Below are positions 38,959-49,095 of a stretch of DNA of 59,370 nucleotides, piece after piece. Location: NCBI RefSeq assembly GCF_015223435.1, contig NZ_VHKO01000016.1:1-59370 (forward strand), read 5' to 3'. How positions within the stretch are numbered: position 1 is the first letter of the stretch; every line of letters begins with the position of its first letter. The notes under the pieces were generated by a model. That model saw only the letters and a list, made by a program, of their open reading frames with translations, had not been told where the DNA came from and made no database searches. This stretch comes from Vibrio hibernica (GTDB lineage: Bacteria; Pseudomonadota; Gammaproteobacteria; Enterobacterales; Vibrionaceae). A program made the position numbers and the translations under genes.

Positions 38959-39312
38959 GACGACCTCTCTCATTAGCGTAAATATCAACAGATACAATTA
39001 ATAACGTTGATACAAGATACGATCGCTGACACTACTTAGCCATACGTTCAGACTTAATTAGTCCGATTATCTAATACCTGACCTAATCGTTCAAGTATTC
39101 ATCTTGTTTTCAGAACAATAAATCGTTTAAACCTTATTCACATCAACAGTATCTGATTTTGTTTTCTAAATAAGTGCAAAAAGTCTCAGCTTAGTTACAA
39201 TACTTACAGTTAATTATCTCGACTAAAGTGCGGTAGCATACTAACCGCACCAGACTTGCGCCTTAAGTGAAATAAACTTATCGCAATAAGATATTATTTA
39301 AAGGATCCCCCC
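38959..39312. other. 354-bp region between divergent erpA and hemL
   Basis: No coding frame. A hairpin with arms GTGCGGT (39228-39234) and ACCGCAC (39244-39250) lies about 65 bases before hemL. It has no U-run, so it could be an operator or a 5' leader structure. Otherwise AT-rich; I could not assign -35/-10 elements with confidence. Confidence 0.5.
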
Positions 39313-40614
39313 ATGAGTAAATCATCAGAACTGTATCAAAAAGCACAACAAACGATTCCCGGTGGCGTGAACTCTCCAGTACGCGCATTTAATGGTGTTG
39401 GTGGAACTCCGCTTTTCATCGACCGCGCAGACGGCCCATTGATTTTTGATGCCGATGGCAAAGCTTATATTGATTATGTAGGTTCTTGGGGACCAATGAT
39501 TTTGGGGCACAATAATACGGCAGTACGTAATGCGGTGATTAAAGCGGCTGAGCGTGGTTTAAGTTTTGGAGCACCGACAAAATCTGAAATAAAAATGGCC
39601 GAAAAAGTATCTGAAATGGTTCCGTCAATGGAACAACTTCGCATGGTGAACTCTGGTACTGAGGCGACGATGAGTGCGATTCGTTTAGCTCGTGGTTTTA
39701 CTGGTCGTGATAAAATCTTAAAATTTGAAGGTTGTTATCACGGTCATGCTGACAGTTTATTAGTAAAAGCAGGATCAGGTGCATTAACATTAGGTCAACC
39801 AAGTTCACCAGGTGTACCTGCTGATTTTGCTAAATACACATTAACCGCGACTTTTAATGATCTTGGATCAGTTAAAGCATTATTTGAAGCTAATCCAGAA
39901 GAGATTGCTTGCATCATTGTTGAACCTGTCGCGGGTAACATGAATTGCATCCCTCCTGTTGAAGGCTTTTTAGAAGGTTTGCGTGATATTTGTGATTCTT
40001 CTGGCGCATTACTGATTTTTGATGAAGTAATGACGGGCTTTCGCGTCGCACAAGGTGGCGCTCAAGCTTACTATGACATCAAACCAGACTTAACCACTTT
40101 AGGTAAAGTCATTGGTGGTGGCATGCCAGTCGGTGCTTTTGGTGGTCGTCGTGACGTCATGCAATTTATTGCCCCTACTGGTCCTGTTTACCAAGCTGGC
40201 ACCCTATCTGGAAACCCTATTGCTATGGCAGCAGGTCTAGCTTGCTTACAAGAGCTGGAAGGCGAAGAAAACGAGGCTCGTTTAGCAAAACGGACAAGAC
40301 AGCTAACTAAAGGCTTAAAAAAAGCGGCAGCGGAGCATGGTATTCCTCTCGCAATTAATCGTGTTGGCGGCATGTTTGGTTTCTTCTTTACGGAGCAAAA
40401 AACCATTACTTGTTACGAAGATGTCACCAAATGCGATACTGAACGCTTTAAACGCTTCTTCCATTTGATGCTTAAACATGGTGTCAACTTTGCGCCATCA
40501 GCATTTGAAGCAAGCTTCATGTCATTGGCGCATTCACCACGTGAAATTGAAGCCACAATTGAAGCGGCAGATCGCTGTTTTTCAATCATGGCGAAAGAAA
40601 ACGAAGCGCAATAA
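39313..40614 (+). CDS. hemL: Glutamate-1-semialdehyde 2,1-aminomutase
   Basis: PLP enzyme converting glutamate-1-semialdehyde to 5-aminolevulinate, the second step of C5-pathway haem synthesis. The 433-residue protein begins [23 protein letters not shown] and has [16 protein letters not shown], the PLP-holding [10 protein letters not shown] and the Schiff-base lysine in [18 protein letters not shown] (about 265). Ribosome-binding site AAGGA is nine bases from the ATG. A normal full-length copy. Confidence 0.97.
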   Translation: MSKSSELYQKAQQTIPGGVNSPVRAFNGVGGTPLFIDRADGPLIFDADGKAYIDYVGSWGPMILGHNNTAVRNAVIKAAERGLSFGAPTKSEIKMAEKVSEMVPSMEQLRMVNSGTEATMSAIRLARGFTGRDKILKFEGCYHGHADSLLVKAGSGALTLGQPSSPGVPADFAKYTLTATFNDLGSVKALFEANPEEIACIIVEPVAGNMNCIPPVEGFLEGLRDICDSSGALLIFDEVMTGFRVAQGGAQAYYDIKPDLTTLGKVIGGGMPVGAFGGRRDVMQFIAPTGPVYQAGTLSGNPIAMAAGLACLQELEGEENEARLAKRTRQLTKGLKKAAAEHGIPLAINRVGGMFGFFFTEQKTITCYEDVTKCDTERFKRFFHLMLKHGVNFAPSAFEASFMSLAHSPREIEATIEAADRCFSIMAKENEAQ

Positions 40615-40640
40615 TAAAGCAGTCATCATACATAAGTACT

Positions 40641-40681
40641 TTTCTCGCTTGTCTTCGTTTTATTTACGAGCAAGCGAGAAA
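40641..40681. other. Hairpin downstream of hemL
   Basis: Perfect 11-base arms TTTCTCGCTTG and CAAGCGAGAAA separated by 19 bases, 25 bases after the hemL stop. No U-run follows on either strand, so it is not a textbook terminator, but it may protect or end the hemL transcript. Confidence 0.45.
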
Positions 40682-40732
40682 CTTGATTAAGTATCCATCT
40701 ATAAAACCAAACTTATAAATGATTCTGATCAT

Positions 40733-40849
40733 TTACGACTGCCAGTTTAAAACAACCAATACAGCCATAAAGACAATAACGACCATTAACCAGGGAATGT
40801 TCTTTTTTTTCTTATTGCTGCAACACTCTTTTTTATCACAACATCCCAT
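40733..40849 (-). CDS. Small Cys-rich single-pass membrane peptide (38 residues)
   Basis: A short minus-strand frame between hemL and the permease. It starts MGCCDKKECC, continues with a Lys-rich SNKKKKN and ends with one hydrophobic segment (about residues 18-34) and WQS. GGAGGG lies six bases before the ATG, an excellent ribosome-binding site. Two CC pairs near a predicted membrane helix suggest metal binding or lipidation, but no function is known to me. The gene is independent of both neighbours in direction. Supported by ribosome-binding site, composition and topology rather than by recognised homology. Confidence 0.62.
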   Translation of the reverse strand: MGCCDKKECCSNKKKKNIPWLMVVIVFMAVLVVLNWQS

Positions 40850-40948
40850 ATATTACCCTCCAAGTTCAAAGAATCTTTAATTGATAAGCGTTTGCTTTAC
40901 CGCCATTATATACCAATATAAAATTACAGCACGCCATCAGGATGAAAC

Positions 40949-42034
40949 ATGACCAACAAGTTTAAATTGGACTCAACACACTGGGTATTGATCATTGCGC
41001 TACTATTTTCAGCCTATGCTTGTTATTTATTGATTTCACCTTATATGAACTCGATTGTTATGGCGTTTATTATTTCGCTTTTAATTTATCCTTTACATCA
41101 AAAAATAGAGCTACGCTGGCCAAGTTTCCCTAATAGTCTTGCCTTTATCTCATGCTTATTTCTCACCTTTGTTATTGTCATCCCATTGCTGGCTATATTT
41201 GCAGCCATCATTCAGCAAGGCGCTAACTTTTCACAGACAGTTTACGACTGGGCAAGTGTGGGCGGGATCCAAGAATTGCTAAGCCATCCCTATATTTCAA
41301 AGCTTTTACATATTGCTAACCAGTACCTTCCATTTGATAATCTTGATCCAAAACAAATAGCGCAAAAAGCCGCGCACTTCATATCTCAGTTTGGTACTGT
41401 TTTAGTGTCTGTAAGCGCTAAAATTTTAGGTGATGCAACTGGGTTTCTAGCCAACTTCTTTTTAATGCTTTTTGTTTTGTTTTTCTTACTGCGCGACCGT
41501 GAAAAGCTGGTTAATAGCATTCACCATATTTTGCCTTTATCACGCAGCCAAGAAGATCGCCTATTAAACGAAATAGAACAAGTTTCTAAATCGGCGGTAT
41601 TAGGATCGTTCCTTACCGCTATCGCACAAGCTATTGTCGGTGGTTTTGCATTATGGCTGGTCGGCTTACCGGGCTTATTCTGGGGAACTATGATTGGCGC
41701 TGCCTCTTTTATTCCAGTTGTAGGGACCGCATTAATTTGGGTGCCCGCTGCCGCTTATTTATTCTTAACTGGCGATATCGGTTGGGGAATATTTTTAGTG
41801 GTTTGGGGCGTTGTCGTCATTGGTTCAATTGATAACATTATCCGCCCACTCCTTATGCAAGGAAGCTCAGGCATGGATACCTTACTTATCTTTTTCTCGT
41901 TATTAGGCGGGATCCAGCTATTTGGATTAATCGGCTTAATCTACGGACCACTGATTTTTGCCATTACCATGGTGCTATTTAAAATGTATGAAGAAGAATT
42001 TAAGCAGTTTCTTAACATGCAAGATAATAGCTAA
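40949..42034 (+). CDS. AI-2E family permease (PerM/YdiK-like)
   Basis: A 361-residue inner-membrane protein of the AI-2E/UPF0118 family with about seven to eight hydrophobic segments: a pair at the N-terminus (about 12-48), one near 60-85, one near 155-180 and a cluster after 210. Family motifs include FFLLRDREKLV, GLPGLFWGTMIGAASFIPVVG and IIRPLLMQG. Members export small molecules or act as Na+/H+ antiporters; the AI-2 transport role of TqsA should not be assumed here. Ninety-four bases upstream of rsmC in the same direction. Confidence 0.85.
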   Translation: MTNKFKLDSTHWVLIIALLFSAYACYLLISPYMNSIVMAFIISLLIYPLHQKIELRWPSFPNSLAFISCLFLTFVIVIPLLAIFAAIIQQGANFSQTVYDWASVGGIQELLSHPYISKLLHIANQYLPFDNLDPKQIAQKAAHFISQFGTVLVSVSAKILGDATGFLANFFLMLFVLFFLLRDREKLVNSIHHILPLSRSQEDRLLNEIEQVSKSAVLGSFLTAIAQAIVGGFALWLVGLPGLFWGTMIGAASFIPVVGTALIWVPAAAYLFLTGDIGWGIFLVVWGVVVIGSIDNIIRPLLMQGSSGMDTLLIFFSLLGGIQLFGLIGLIYGPLIFAITMVLFKMYEEEFKQFLNMQDNS

Positions 42035-42128
42035 CCACATTAACAGCAATGAACTCTCAAGTGATTTAATTGGTATCTAGGCCAGATTATGCGAAAATCT
42101 GGCCACTGCCCATAGAGAGTGACCATTA

Positions 42129-43160
42129 ATGTCAAGCTATACTCCTCCTAGCCAAATTGCTCAGCGTCAAATTGAGTACTTTTCAAATAAACGCGTATTA
42201 ATTGCAGGCGAAGCCGAAGATTTATTTTGTCTTGAACTTGCTAAGCACTGCCAATCCGTCTGCGTTTTTACAACCCATTATGGTTACCATCAACAATTTA
42301 GTCAGCATGATAATATTACGTCTTACTTTGGCGCCGAACTGACTGACAATATTGATGCAGATATGCTCCTGCTGTATTGGCCAAAAGCTAAAGCCGAAGC
42401 TCAGTATCTACTTGCAATGTTGATGGCAAAACTTAAAACCGGCACTGAAATCTGTGTCGTGGGTGAGAATCGCTCTGGTGTTAAAAGCATTGAAAAAATG
42501 TTTAGCCAATATGGCACCGTGAAAAAATACGATTCTGCACGTCGCTGCTCTTTTTACTGGGGCCAATACCAAACAGAGGCGCCAGCCTTTAATTTAGATG
42601 AATGGTATAAAACTTACCCTCTCACTATCGGTGACGATACGCTTCAAATTAAAAGCCTGCCTGGCGTATTCAGCCATGGTGAATTTGATAAAGGTACAGA
42701 GCTCCTACTTGAAACCCTACCAAGACTCAAAGGTAAAGTACTGGATTTAGGCTGTGGCGCTGGCGTAATTGGTTGCGTTATTGCAACGCGCTACCCTAAA
42801 GCGAATGTTGATATGTGCGACATCAGCGCCCTCGCGATTGAATCAAGTAAAGCGACGTTAGAAATTAACGGCTTAACCGGACAAGTCTTTGCCTCTGATA
42901 TTTACTCCAACATTGGCAAAGGATACGACTTCTTAATTAGTAACCCACCTTTCCATTCAGGTTTAGATACTCAATACAGTGCAGCGGAAACCTTATTATC
43001 CCAAGCGCCGCATCATTTATCGGCTCGAGGACAAATGCTGATCGTTGCCAATAACTTCTTAAAATATCCTCCCATTATTGAGAAAGCTTTTGGGCACTGC
43101 AATATTGCAGCTAAAAACACTAAATTCAGTATTTATCACACCAATAAAGCATCTCAATAG
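42129..43160 (+). CDS. rsmC: 16S rRNA (guanine-1207-N2)-methyltransferase RsmC
   Basis: Methylates N2 of G1207 in the 30S subunit. The 343-residue protein is a tandem of two Rossmann-like domains. The N-terminal one (to about 165) is degenerate and the C-terminal one carries the SAM motif [14 protein letters not shown] (about 197-210) and the catalytic [10 protein letters not shown] (about 270-279). This layout and the N-terminal [17 protein letters not shown] identify RsmC over RlmG. A strong terminator follows. Confidence 0.96.
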   Translation: MSSYTPPSQIAQRQIEYFSNKRVLIAGEAEDLFCLELAKHCQSVCVFTTHYGYHQQFSQHDNITSYFGAELTDNIDADMLLLYWPKAKAEAQYLLAMLMAKLKTGTEICVVGENRSGVKSIEKMFSQYGTVKKYDSARRCSFYWGQYQTEAPAFNLDEWYKTYPLTIGDDTLQIKSLPGVFSHGEFDKGTELLLETLPRLKGKVLDLGCGAGVIGCVIATRYPKANVDMCDISALAIESSKATLEINGLTGQVFASDIYSNIGKGYDFLISNPPFHSGLDTQYSAAETLLSQAPHHLSARGQMLIVANNFLKYPPIIEKAFGHCNIAAKNTKFSIYHTNKASQ

Positions 43161-43189
43161 TCAGTTATTATTGAGAGCCCATTATATTC

Positions 43190-43217
43190 ATGAGCCTAGC
43201 CTCTAGGCTCATATTTT
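43190..43217 (+). terminator. Terminator of rsmC
   Basis: Perfect ten-base stem ATGAGCCTAG / CTAGGCTCAT with a CCT loop, followed by ATTTT, 30 bases after the rsmC stop. Confidence 0.82.
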
Positions 43218-43397
43218 CACCCAGCACTTCATAATAATTGCCCTCGGTCACCTTTTTTTTCCTTGAAAATAAAGCTTCCTTTCTTCTCGTCAAATATCAT
43301 AGTAAAAAGGTTTTGCTTATTAACTTCATAAAACTATTCAACCCCTGGCTTTTTCTGCTTCTAAGCCATCACTCAGAGAAATTGTAAGTAGCCACCT

Positions 43398-43642
43398 ATG
43401 CTCAAATTAAGAAAGGTACATAAATTTCAAAGACTTCAACATACATTAATGATCGCATTTTTAGTATTAAGTCTGACACCTTTCACTGTTATTGCTTTAT
43501 TTTTTCTCCAATCACACACTCAAGATCTACAAGAACAAAGTACCTCATATTTACTGTCAATTCGTGACACGAAAAAACAACAAGTTAACGATTATATAAA
43601 ATCTAAAGAATCGGAAGTCATGGGTGTGGTTCGCTCAGAATT
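43398..43642 (+). pseudogene. chiS: N-terminal stump of a membrane sensor, probably the chitin sensor kinase ChiS
   Basis: About 81 codons survive: a short basic start, one membrane helix (about 17-37, LMIAFLVLSLTPFTVIALFF) and the beginning of a periplasmic helix (HTQDLQEQSTSYLLSIRDTKKQQ). The gene then meets the IS3 element at 43643 and stops within it. From memory this N-terminus resembles the V. cholerae ChiS family, and chiS sits next to this gene block there. A methyl-accepting chemotaxis protein has a similar N-terminal plan and is the main alternative. Kinase, receiver and DNA-binding parts are all missing. Confidence 0.6.
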
Positions 43643-43672
43643 TGAAGTGGCATAGTTAATTTGGCCACCTAG

Positions 43673-44892
<1,220 letters not shown>

Positions 44893-44900
44893 CCACTTCA

Positions 44901-45595
44901 CCGAAGGCCGTATTCACTTAGAGTCAAACACACTGGCAGTATTATCAGGCTCAGTATCGCAAGAGCGTGGCGAACGTGCGATGGATTCTGTTGATGAGCA
45001 CCTGTATTCACCATACGGCTTGCACTTGAACTCTCCTTCTTTCTCGACGCCAAATGATGACATTGGTTTTGTGACTCGTGTTTATCAAGGCGTAAAAGAG
45101 AATGGTGCGATCTTCTCTCATCCAAACCCTTGGGCATGGGTGGCAGAAGCAAAACTCGGTCGTGGTGATAAAGCGATGAAGTTTTATGACGCACTTAACC
45201 CATACAACCAAAATGACATGATCGAGCAACGTATTGCCGAACCCTATTCTTATGTGCAATTCATCATGGGACGCGATCATCAAGACCATGGCCGAGCCAA
45301 CCACCCTTGGTTAACCGGTGCATCTGGTTGGGCCTACTTTGCTGTCACTAACTTCATTCTTGGTGTCAGCTTAGGGTTTGAAGGCTTAAATATTAATCCA
45401 TGTATTCCAACCGATTGGCCTGGATTTGAAGTTACCCGTCAATGGCGTGGCGCGACTTTCAACATTACAGTGAAAAACCCAGATGGTGTCAGCAAAGGCG
45501 TGAAATCTATCACTTTAAATGGTGAATCAATTGAAGGTGCAATCCCCGCTCAAGCCGATGGCAGCGTGCATGACGTTGTAGTGGTAATGGGATAG
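44901..45595 (+). pseudogene. chbP: C-terminal fragment of N,N'-diacetylchitobiose phosphorylase (GH94)
   Basis: About 230 residues of what is normally an ~800-residue cytoplasmic enzyme that splits (GlcNAc)2 with phosphate into GlcNAc-1-phosphate and GlcNAc. The surviving part has GH94 C-terminal blocks: HLESNTLAVLSG, YSPYGLHLNSPSF, FSHPNPWAWVAEAKLGRGD, HPWLTGASGWAYFAV and INPCIPTDWPGFEVTRQWRG. The catalytic Asp and substrate-binding N-terminal domains are missing, cut away at the IS3 right end (44900). The frame happens to stay open through the IS end, so a database may list it as a longer gene from 44837. Confidence 0.9.
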
Positions 45596-45613
45596 TTAAT
45601 TTCAAAATAAAAA

Positions 45614-45655
45614 CTGTCATCCCAAAAGCGAATATCGAACGGTTTGGGATGACGG
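45614..45655. repeat. Inverted repeat between chbP and the mutase gene
   Basis: Exact arms GTCATCCCAAA (45616-45626) and TTTGGGATGAC (45643-45653), extended by C-G and T-G pairs, around a 16-base loop. There is no U-run. It probably forms a strong mRNA hairpin between two operon genes (processing or stability element, REP-like). Confidence 0.6.
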
Positions 45656-45691
45656 TAACAAGTTGATAGCAGAATTTTTAAGGATATTATT

Positions 45692-47095
45692 ATGATCAAA
45701 TTCGGAACTGGTGGTTGGCGATCATTTATTGGGGAAGAGTTTACCCAAACCAATGTTCGCCTTGTTGCTCAAGCAATTGCCAATATCATAATCAATGAAA
45801 ATGCAGTCGATAAAGGCTTTGTGATTGGTTACGACCGCCGCTTTCTCTCAGACAAAGCCGCCAAATGGTTTGCCGAAGTATTAGCCGCTAATGGCATTAC
45901 GGTTAGCTTCATTAATCGCTTTGTCCCAACTCCAATTGTGATGTTTCAGTGCAATAAAATGGGCTGTATTTATTCCGCTTGCATCACAGCATCTCACAAC
46001 CCAGCCGACTATAACGGCATTAAAGTGTTTATCGAAGGTGGGCGCGACGCCGATGAAATCATCACCGAAAAAATCGAAACACAAATTGCAGGTTTAACCG
46101 AAAGCGACGTCAAGTTAGTTGAATTCGAAGAAGCGTTGCAATCGGGCAAAGTTAACATCATTAATCCAATGAACGATTCTGTGATTAACTTTATCGATAT
46201 TGAAGCAATCAAAAAAGCCAACTTACGCGTACTGATTGATCCAATTTTTGGCGTAGCAAAAAATGCGTTGCAAACCGTCTTGATCACTGGGCGTTGCGAT
46301 GTGGATGTGATCAATGATGGAGAAAACCCCTCTTTTGGTGGACTCATGCCATCCCCAAATGCGGCTACATTATATCGATTGAAACACTTAGTCGCAGCAG
46401 AAGGTTATGATATTGGGATTGGTACCGATGGCGATGCTGACCGCCTAGGCATTATTGATGAGAAAGGTAACTTCATTCACCCAAATGAAGTTCTCATGTT
46501 GCTGTATTACTACTTACTGGAATACAAAGGATGGAAAGGTTCTGTGGTGCGTAACATTGCCACTACTCATCTACTCGATAAAATTGCCGCCGATCACGGT
46601 GAAAAAAGCTTTGAGGTTCCAATAGGCTTTAAGCACATAAGTAGCCAAATGGAAGCCGACGATGCATTACTAGGCGGAGAAAGCTCAGGTGGCTTAACCA
46701 TTCGTGGACACATCAAAGGTAAAGATGGCGTATTTGCCTCAAGCTTATTAGTCGAATTGATCAGTGTAACCGGTAAGAAGTTATCCGAAATGCTAGATGA
46801 GATCTATGCGCGCTATGGGTATGCCTATACAGCAGAAGGTGACTGCACCTTTAAAGCCTCTCAAAAAGAAGTTTTACATACTAAGATTTATATCGAAAAA
46901 CAGCTCCCTGAATTTGAGTATGACATCGACAAAGTTAGCTACGATGATGGTGCCAAAGTGTATTTCAAAAATGGTGGCTGGGTGATCGCTCGCTTCTCGG
47001 GTACCGAACCACTGCTGCGTATTTTTTCAGAAATGGAAGATAAACCAACGGCAGAAAAAATTGTTGCTCAGATGACGGCATTTTTAGCGTTATAG
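45692..47095 (+). CDS. Phosphohexose mutase (phosphoglucomutase/phosphomannomutase family) of the chitobiose pathway
   Basis: Alpha-D-phosphohexomutase of 467 residues with the phosphoserine loop ITASHNPADYNGIKVF (catalytic Ser near 98), the metal-binding loop GTDGDADRLGIID, the sugar-binding GGESSGG and the C-terminal phosphate clamp RFSGTEPLLRIFSE. In Vibrio this gene follows chbP and is thought to turn GlcNAc-1-phosphate into GlcNAc-6-phosphate. Here it is intact, but its upstream partner is destroyed, so either it has lost its substrate source or it serves another sugar phosphate. Ribosome-binding site AAGGA precedes ATG 45692. Confidence 0.88.
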   Translation: MIKFGTGGWRSFIGEEFTQTNVRLVAQAIANIIINENAVDKGFVIGYDRRFLSDKAAKWFAEVLAANGITVSFINRFVPTPIVMFQCNKMGCIYSACITASHNPADYNGIKVFIEGGRDADEIITEKIETQIAGLTESDVKLVEFEEALQSGKVNIINPMNDSVINFIDIEAIKKANLRVLIDPIFGVAKNALQTVLITGRCDVDVINDGENPSFGGLMPSPNAATLYRLKHLVAAEGYDIGIGTDGDADRLGIIDEKGNFIHPNEVLMLLYYYLLEYKGWKGSVVRNIATTHLLDKIAADHGEKSFEVPIGFKHISSQMEADDALLGGESSGGLTIRGHIKGKDGVFASSLLVELISVTGKKLSEMLDEIYARYGYAYTAEGDCTFKASQKEVLHTKIYIEKQLPEFEYDIDKVSYDDGAKVYFKNGGWVIARFSGTEPLLRIFSEMEDKPTAEKIVAQMTAFLAL

Positions 47096-47116
47096 CTTAT
47101 CTACACAACTCGTTTC

Positions 47117-47153
47117 TAAAAGAGATCATAGTGAAAACTACGGTCTTTTTTTT
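47117..47153 (+). terminator. Terminator after the mutase gene
   Basis: Hairpin GATCATAGT-GAAA-ACTACGGTC (one mismatch, one G-U), flanked by A-rich and T-rich sides and ending in T8. Confidence 0.8.
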
Positions 47154-47339
47154 ATATTTGAAAGCTGGTTTTTTTTAGCATTAGAAAATCTAATCCATAA
47201 TCTTGATTTTCTCTTGCAAACATCATCACATTCTTATTGCTGAATCCTATACTTACTCCTAATATTCACGCCTTCAGAACCCCCATTTAACATATTGTTT
47301 TTTATTAGCAATCTAGACCTTTTATGCAGGAGAAAGTGC

Positions 47340-48545
47340 ATGTCTGCGCCGCTGAGTTTTATCAAACTTACTTTTTTGATCGCCATTTTGGCTGCTGTCG
47401 GGCAAATGACACAAACCATGTATGTGCCATCAATGGGCTATATGGCGCATGAATTTCAAGTCTCTGCAGCATCAATGCAAGCAGTAATGGCGTGTTACTT
47501 AATCCCTTACGGTTTATCCCAATTCATTTATGGTCCACTCTCCGATCGTTTAGGTCGTCGTCCAATTATTCTAGCGGGTTTAGCCATCTATATTCTTGGC
47601 GCTATCATTGCTCTTTTTTCCCATAATTTTAGCTTATTCCTAGTCGGAAGCTTTGTTCAAGGTATGGGTATCGGTTGTGGCGGTGCAATGGCAAGAACAC
47701 TAAGTCGAGACTGTTTCTCTGGTGCTGAGCTTCATAAGGTTAATAGCTTAATCAGCATGTGTTTGATGTTTTCACCATTAATGGCTCCGCTATTAGGAGG
47801 ATACTTAACCGAAGCGTTTAATTGGCGCTCTAGCTATTTATTCTTGGCACTCTTTAGTATCGGAGTCACCATTGTGATGTTTACTCATATGACTGAAACC
47901 CTACCAAAAGAATCGCGCCGCTTTGATTCCGTCGCCACCAGCTATCGTTACGTTTTATCCAGTAGGCAATTCCAAGGTTACTTACTGTGTTTGGTCGCCA
48001 CTTTTGCAGGCGTAGCGGTATTTGAAGCCGCTGCGGGTGTATTACTTGGTGGTAAACTTAAACTGGCAGCCACTACCGTTAGCTTATTATTTATAGTGCC
48101 AATTCCCGGATATCTATTGGGCGCAGCAATGTCGAGCTGGATTGCCTCTCGTCACTCAGAAAAACGAGCTTTAAATTTTGGTTTAGTGGCGATTGCCATT
48201 GGTTCATTGGTTGTTTTTATTCCGGGTGTATTTGGTTATACCAATGCGTTGAGTTTGGTCGGTGGAGCTACCATTTACTTCTTAGGCGCTGGCGTATTGT
48301 TCCCTGCTGCCACCACCGGTGCAATTTCCCCTTTCCCACACCATGCAGGAACGGCAGGTGCTTTATTGGGAGGAATACAAAACTTTGGTGCAGGGCTTGC
48401 CACCTTGATTGCGGCAATGATCCCCGCGCACAACCAAATGCCATTGGGCGCATTAATGCTTGCGATGTCTTTACTGGCAGTAATGGGCTTACACCGAGTC
48501 AACAAAACCCCGATCTCACCCAATACTTTGGGATCGGCTATTTAA
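47340..48545 (+). CDS. emrD: Multidrug efflux MFS transporter EmrD
   Basis: Inner-membrane drug:H+ antiporter of the DHA1 group. The 401-residue protein has 12 predicted helices and EmrD features: AILAAVGQMTQTMYVPSMG at the start, motif A in YGPLSDRLGRRPIIL, FVQGMGIGCGGAMARTLSRD, and the C-terminal FPHHAGTAGALLGGIQNFGAG. Start ATG 47340 has AGGAG about eight bases upstream; an upstream in-frame ATG at 47295 adds 15 residues outside the family. Monocistronic. Confidence 0.9.
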   Translation: MSAPLSFIKLTFLIAILAAVGQMTQTMYVPSMGYMAHEFQVSAASMQAVMACYLIPYGLSQFIYGPLSDRLGRRPIILAGLAIYILGAIIALFSHNFSLFLVGSFVQGMGIGCGGAMARTLSRDCFSGAELHKVNSLISMCLMFSPLMAPLLGGYLTEAFNWRSSYLFLALFSIGVTIVMFTHMTETLPKESRRFDSVATSYRYVLSSRQFQGYLLCLVATFAGVAVFEAAAGVLLGGKLKLAATTVSLLFIVPIPGYLLGAAMSSWIASRHSEKRALNFGLVAIAIGSLVVFIPGVFGYTNALSLVGGATIYFLGAGVLFPAATTGAISPFPHHAGTAGALLGGIQNFGAGLATLIAAMIPAHNQMPLGALMLAMSLLAVMGLHRVNKTPISPNTLGSAI

Positions 48546-48572
48546 TACCAATCGTACTAATTTCCTGATCAT
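48545..48572. repeat. Possible half-site of a dispersed intergenic repeat
   Basis: ATACCAATCGTACTAATTTC immediately after the emrD stop codon resembles ATACCAATAGCACTAAGATC at 55454. Both lie just downstream of genes. The similarity is short, so membership of a repeat family is tentative. Confidence 0.35.
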
Positions 48573-48580
48573 TTAAAAAA

Positions 48581-48616
48581 TAAAGCGGCACTAGAACCTA
48601 ATCTAATGCCGCTTTA
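48581..48616. terminator. Bidirectional terminator between emrD and the HopJ-family gene
   Basis: Stem AAAGCGGCA / TGCCGCTTT with inner TAGA/TCTA pairing; the minus-strand side ends in UUUAUUUUUU, the plus side in TTTACTGTTT. Confidence 0.85.
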
Positions 48617-48654
48617 CTGTTTCCTGAATTTAGGTTTGTAATGAAAGTTTAAAC

Positions 48655-48993
48655 CTATTTTAATGCAGTCGCTGAAAACTCAATACCATTCCAACCATGA
48701 ATAATAAAATTGCGAATGTTTTGATGATCATCGTTATCTGGGTGCTCTAATACATCATGACGATAAAACTTCCCAAAACAAGCCAGAGTTTGCGCTTCAG
48801 TTAAATTATGCATTTGAGCAAAAGCAAAAATCTTACACGATCCATTATTCTGCCCAGCTTCATTATCAACATCACCATTTTTGAATGCGGTCGGCGTAAA
48901 GGTAAAATTACTATCAATAACACCTATCGCTTGCTTAAACTCTACCGATAATGGTTCTGTCGTGACTTGATGTAAAAACTCAGTTAATTCCAT
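48655..48993 (-). CDS. HopJ type III effector family protein
   Basis: A 112-residue cytoplasmic protein of the HopJ family (Pfam PF08888), named after a Pseudomonas syringae effector but present in many marine bacteria without type III secretion. Signatures are FTPTAFKNGDVDNEAGQNNGSCKIFAFAQ, given here as two blocks FTPTAFKNGDV and NNGSCKIFAFAQ, plus CFGKFYRHDVLEHPDNDDHQN. No secretion signal is visible. Its role outside Pseudomonas is unknown, and the effector label should not be taken as evidence of virulence. Confidence 0.82.
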   Translation of the reverse strand: MELTEFLHQVTTEPLSVEFKQAIGVIDSNFTFTPTAFKNGDVDNEAGQNNGSCKIFAFAQMHNLTEAQTLACFGKFYRHDVLEHPDNDDHQNIRNFIIHGWNGIEFSATALK

Positions 48994-49095
48994 CGACTAT
49001 TTTCCTTTATAAAGTATCAATGTAGATATTATCAGCTTAACACTAGATAAAATTCAGTTCGAGGTCTGACGATGATTCATTATTTCAAAGCCATA

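Noticed and set aside
40641..40681. hemL hairpin as a standard terminator
   Set aside because: No U-run follows it on either strand; listed only as a hairpin.
40949..42034. Quorum-sensing AI-2 exporter
   Set aside because: The AI-2E family label covers many permeases; nothing in the sequence or context points to AI-2 specifically.
44898..45304. Two minus-strand frames opposite the chitobiose phosphorylase fragment
   Set aside because: Antisense shadows of a well-recognised GH94 coding sequence; no independent signals.
48655..48993. Virulence effector (HopJ)
   Set aside because: The family name comes from Pseudomonas syringae; no secretion system or signal is present, and the family is widespread in marine bacteria.
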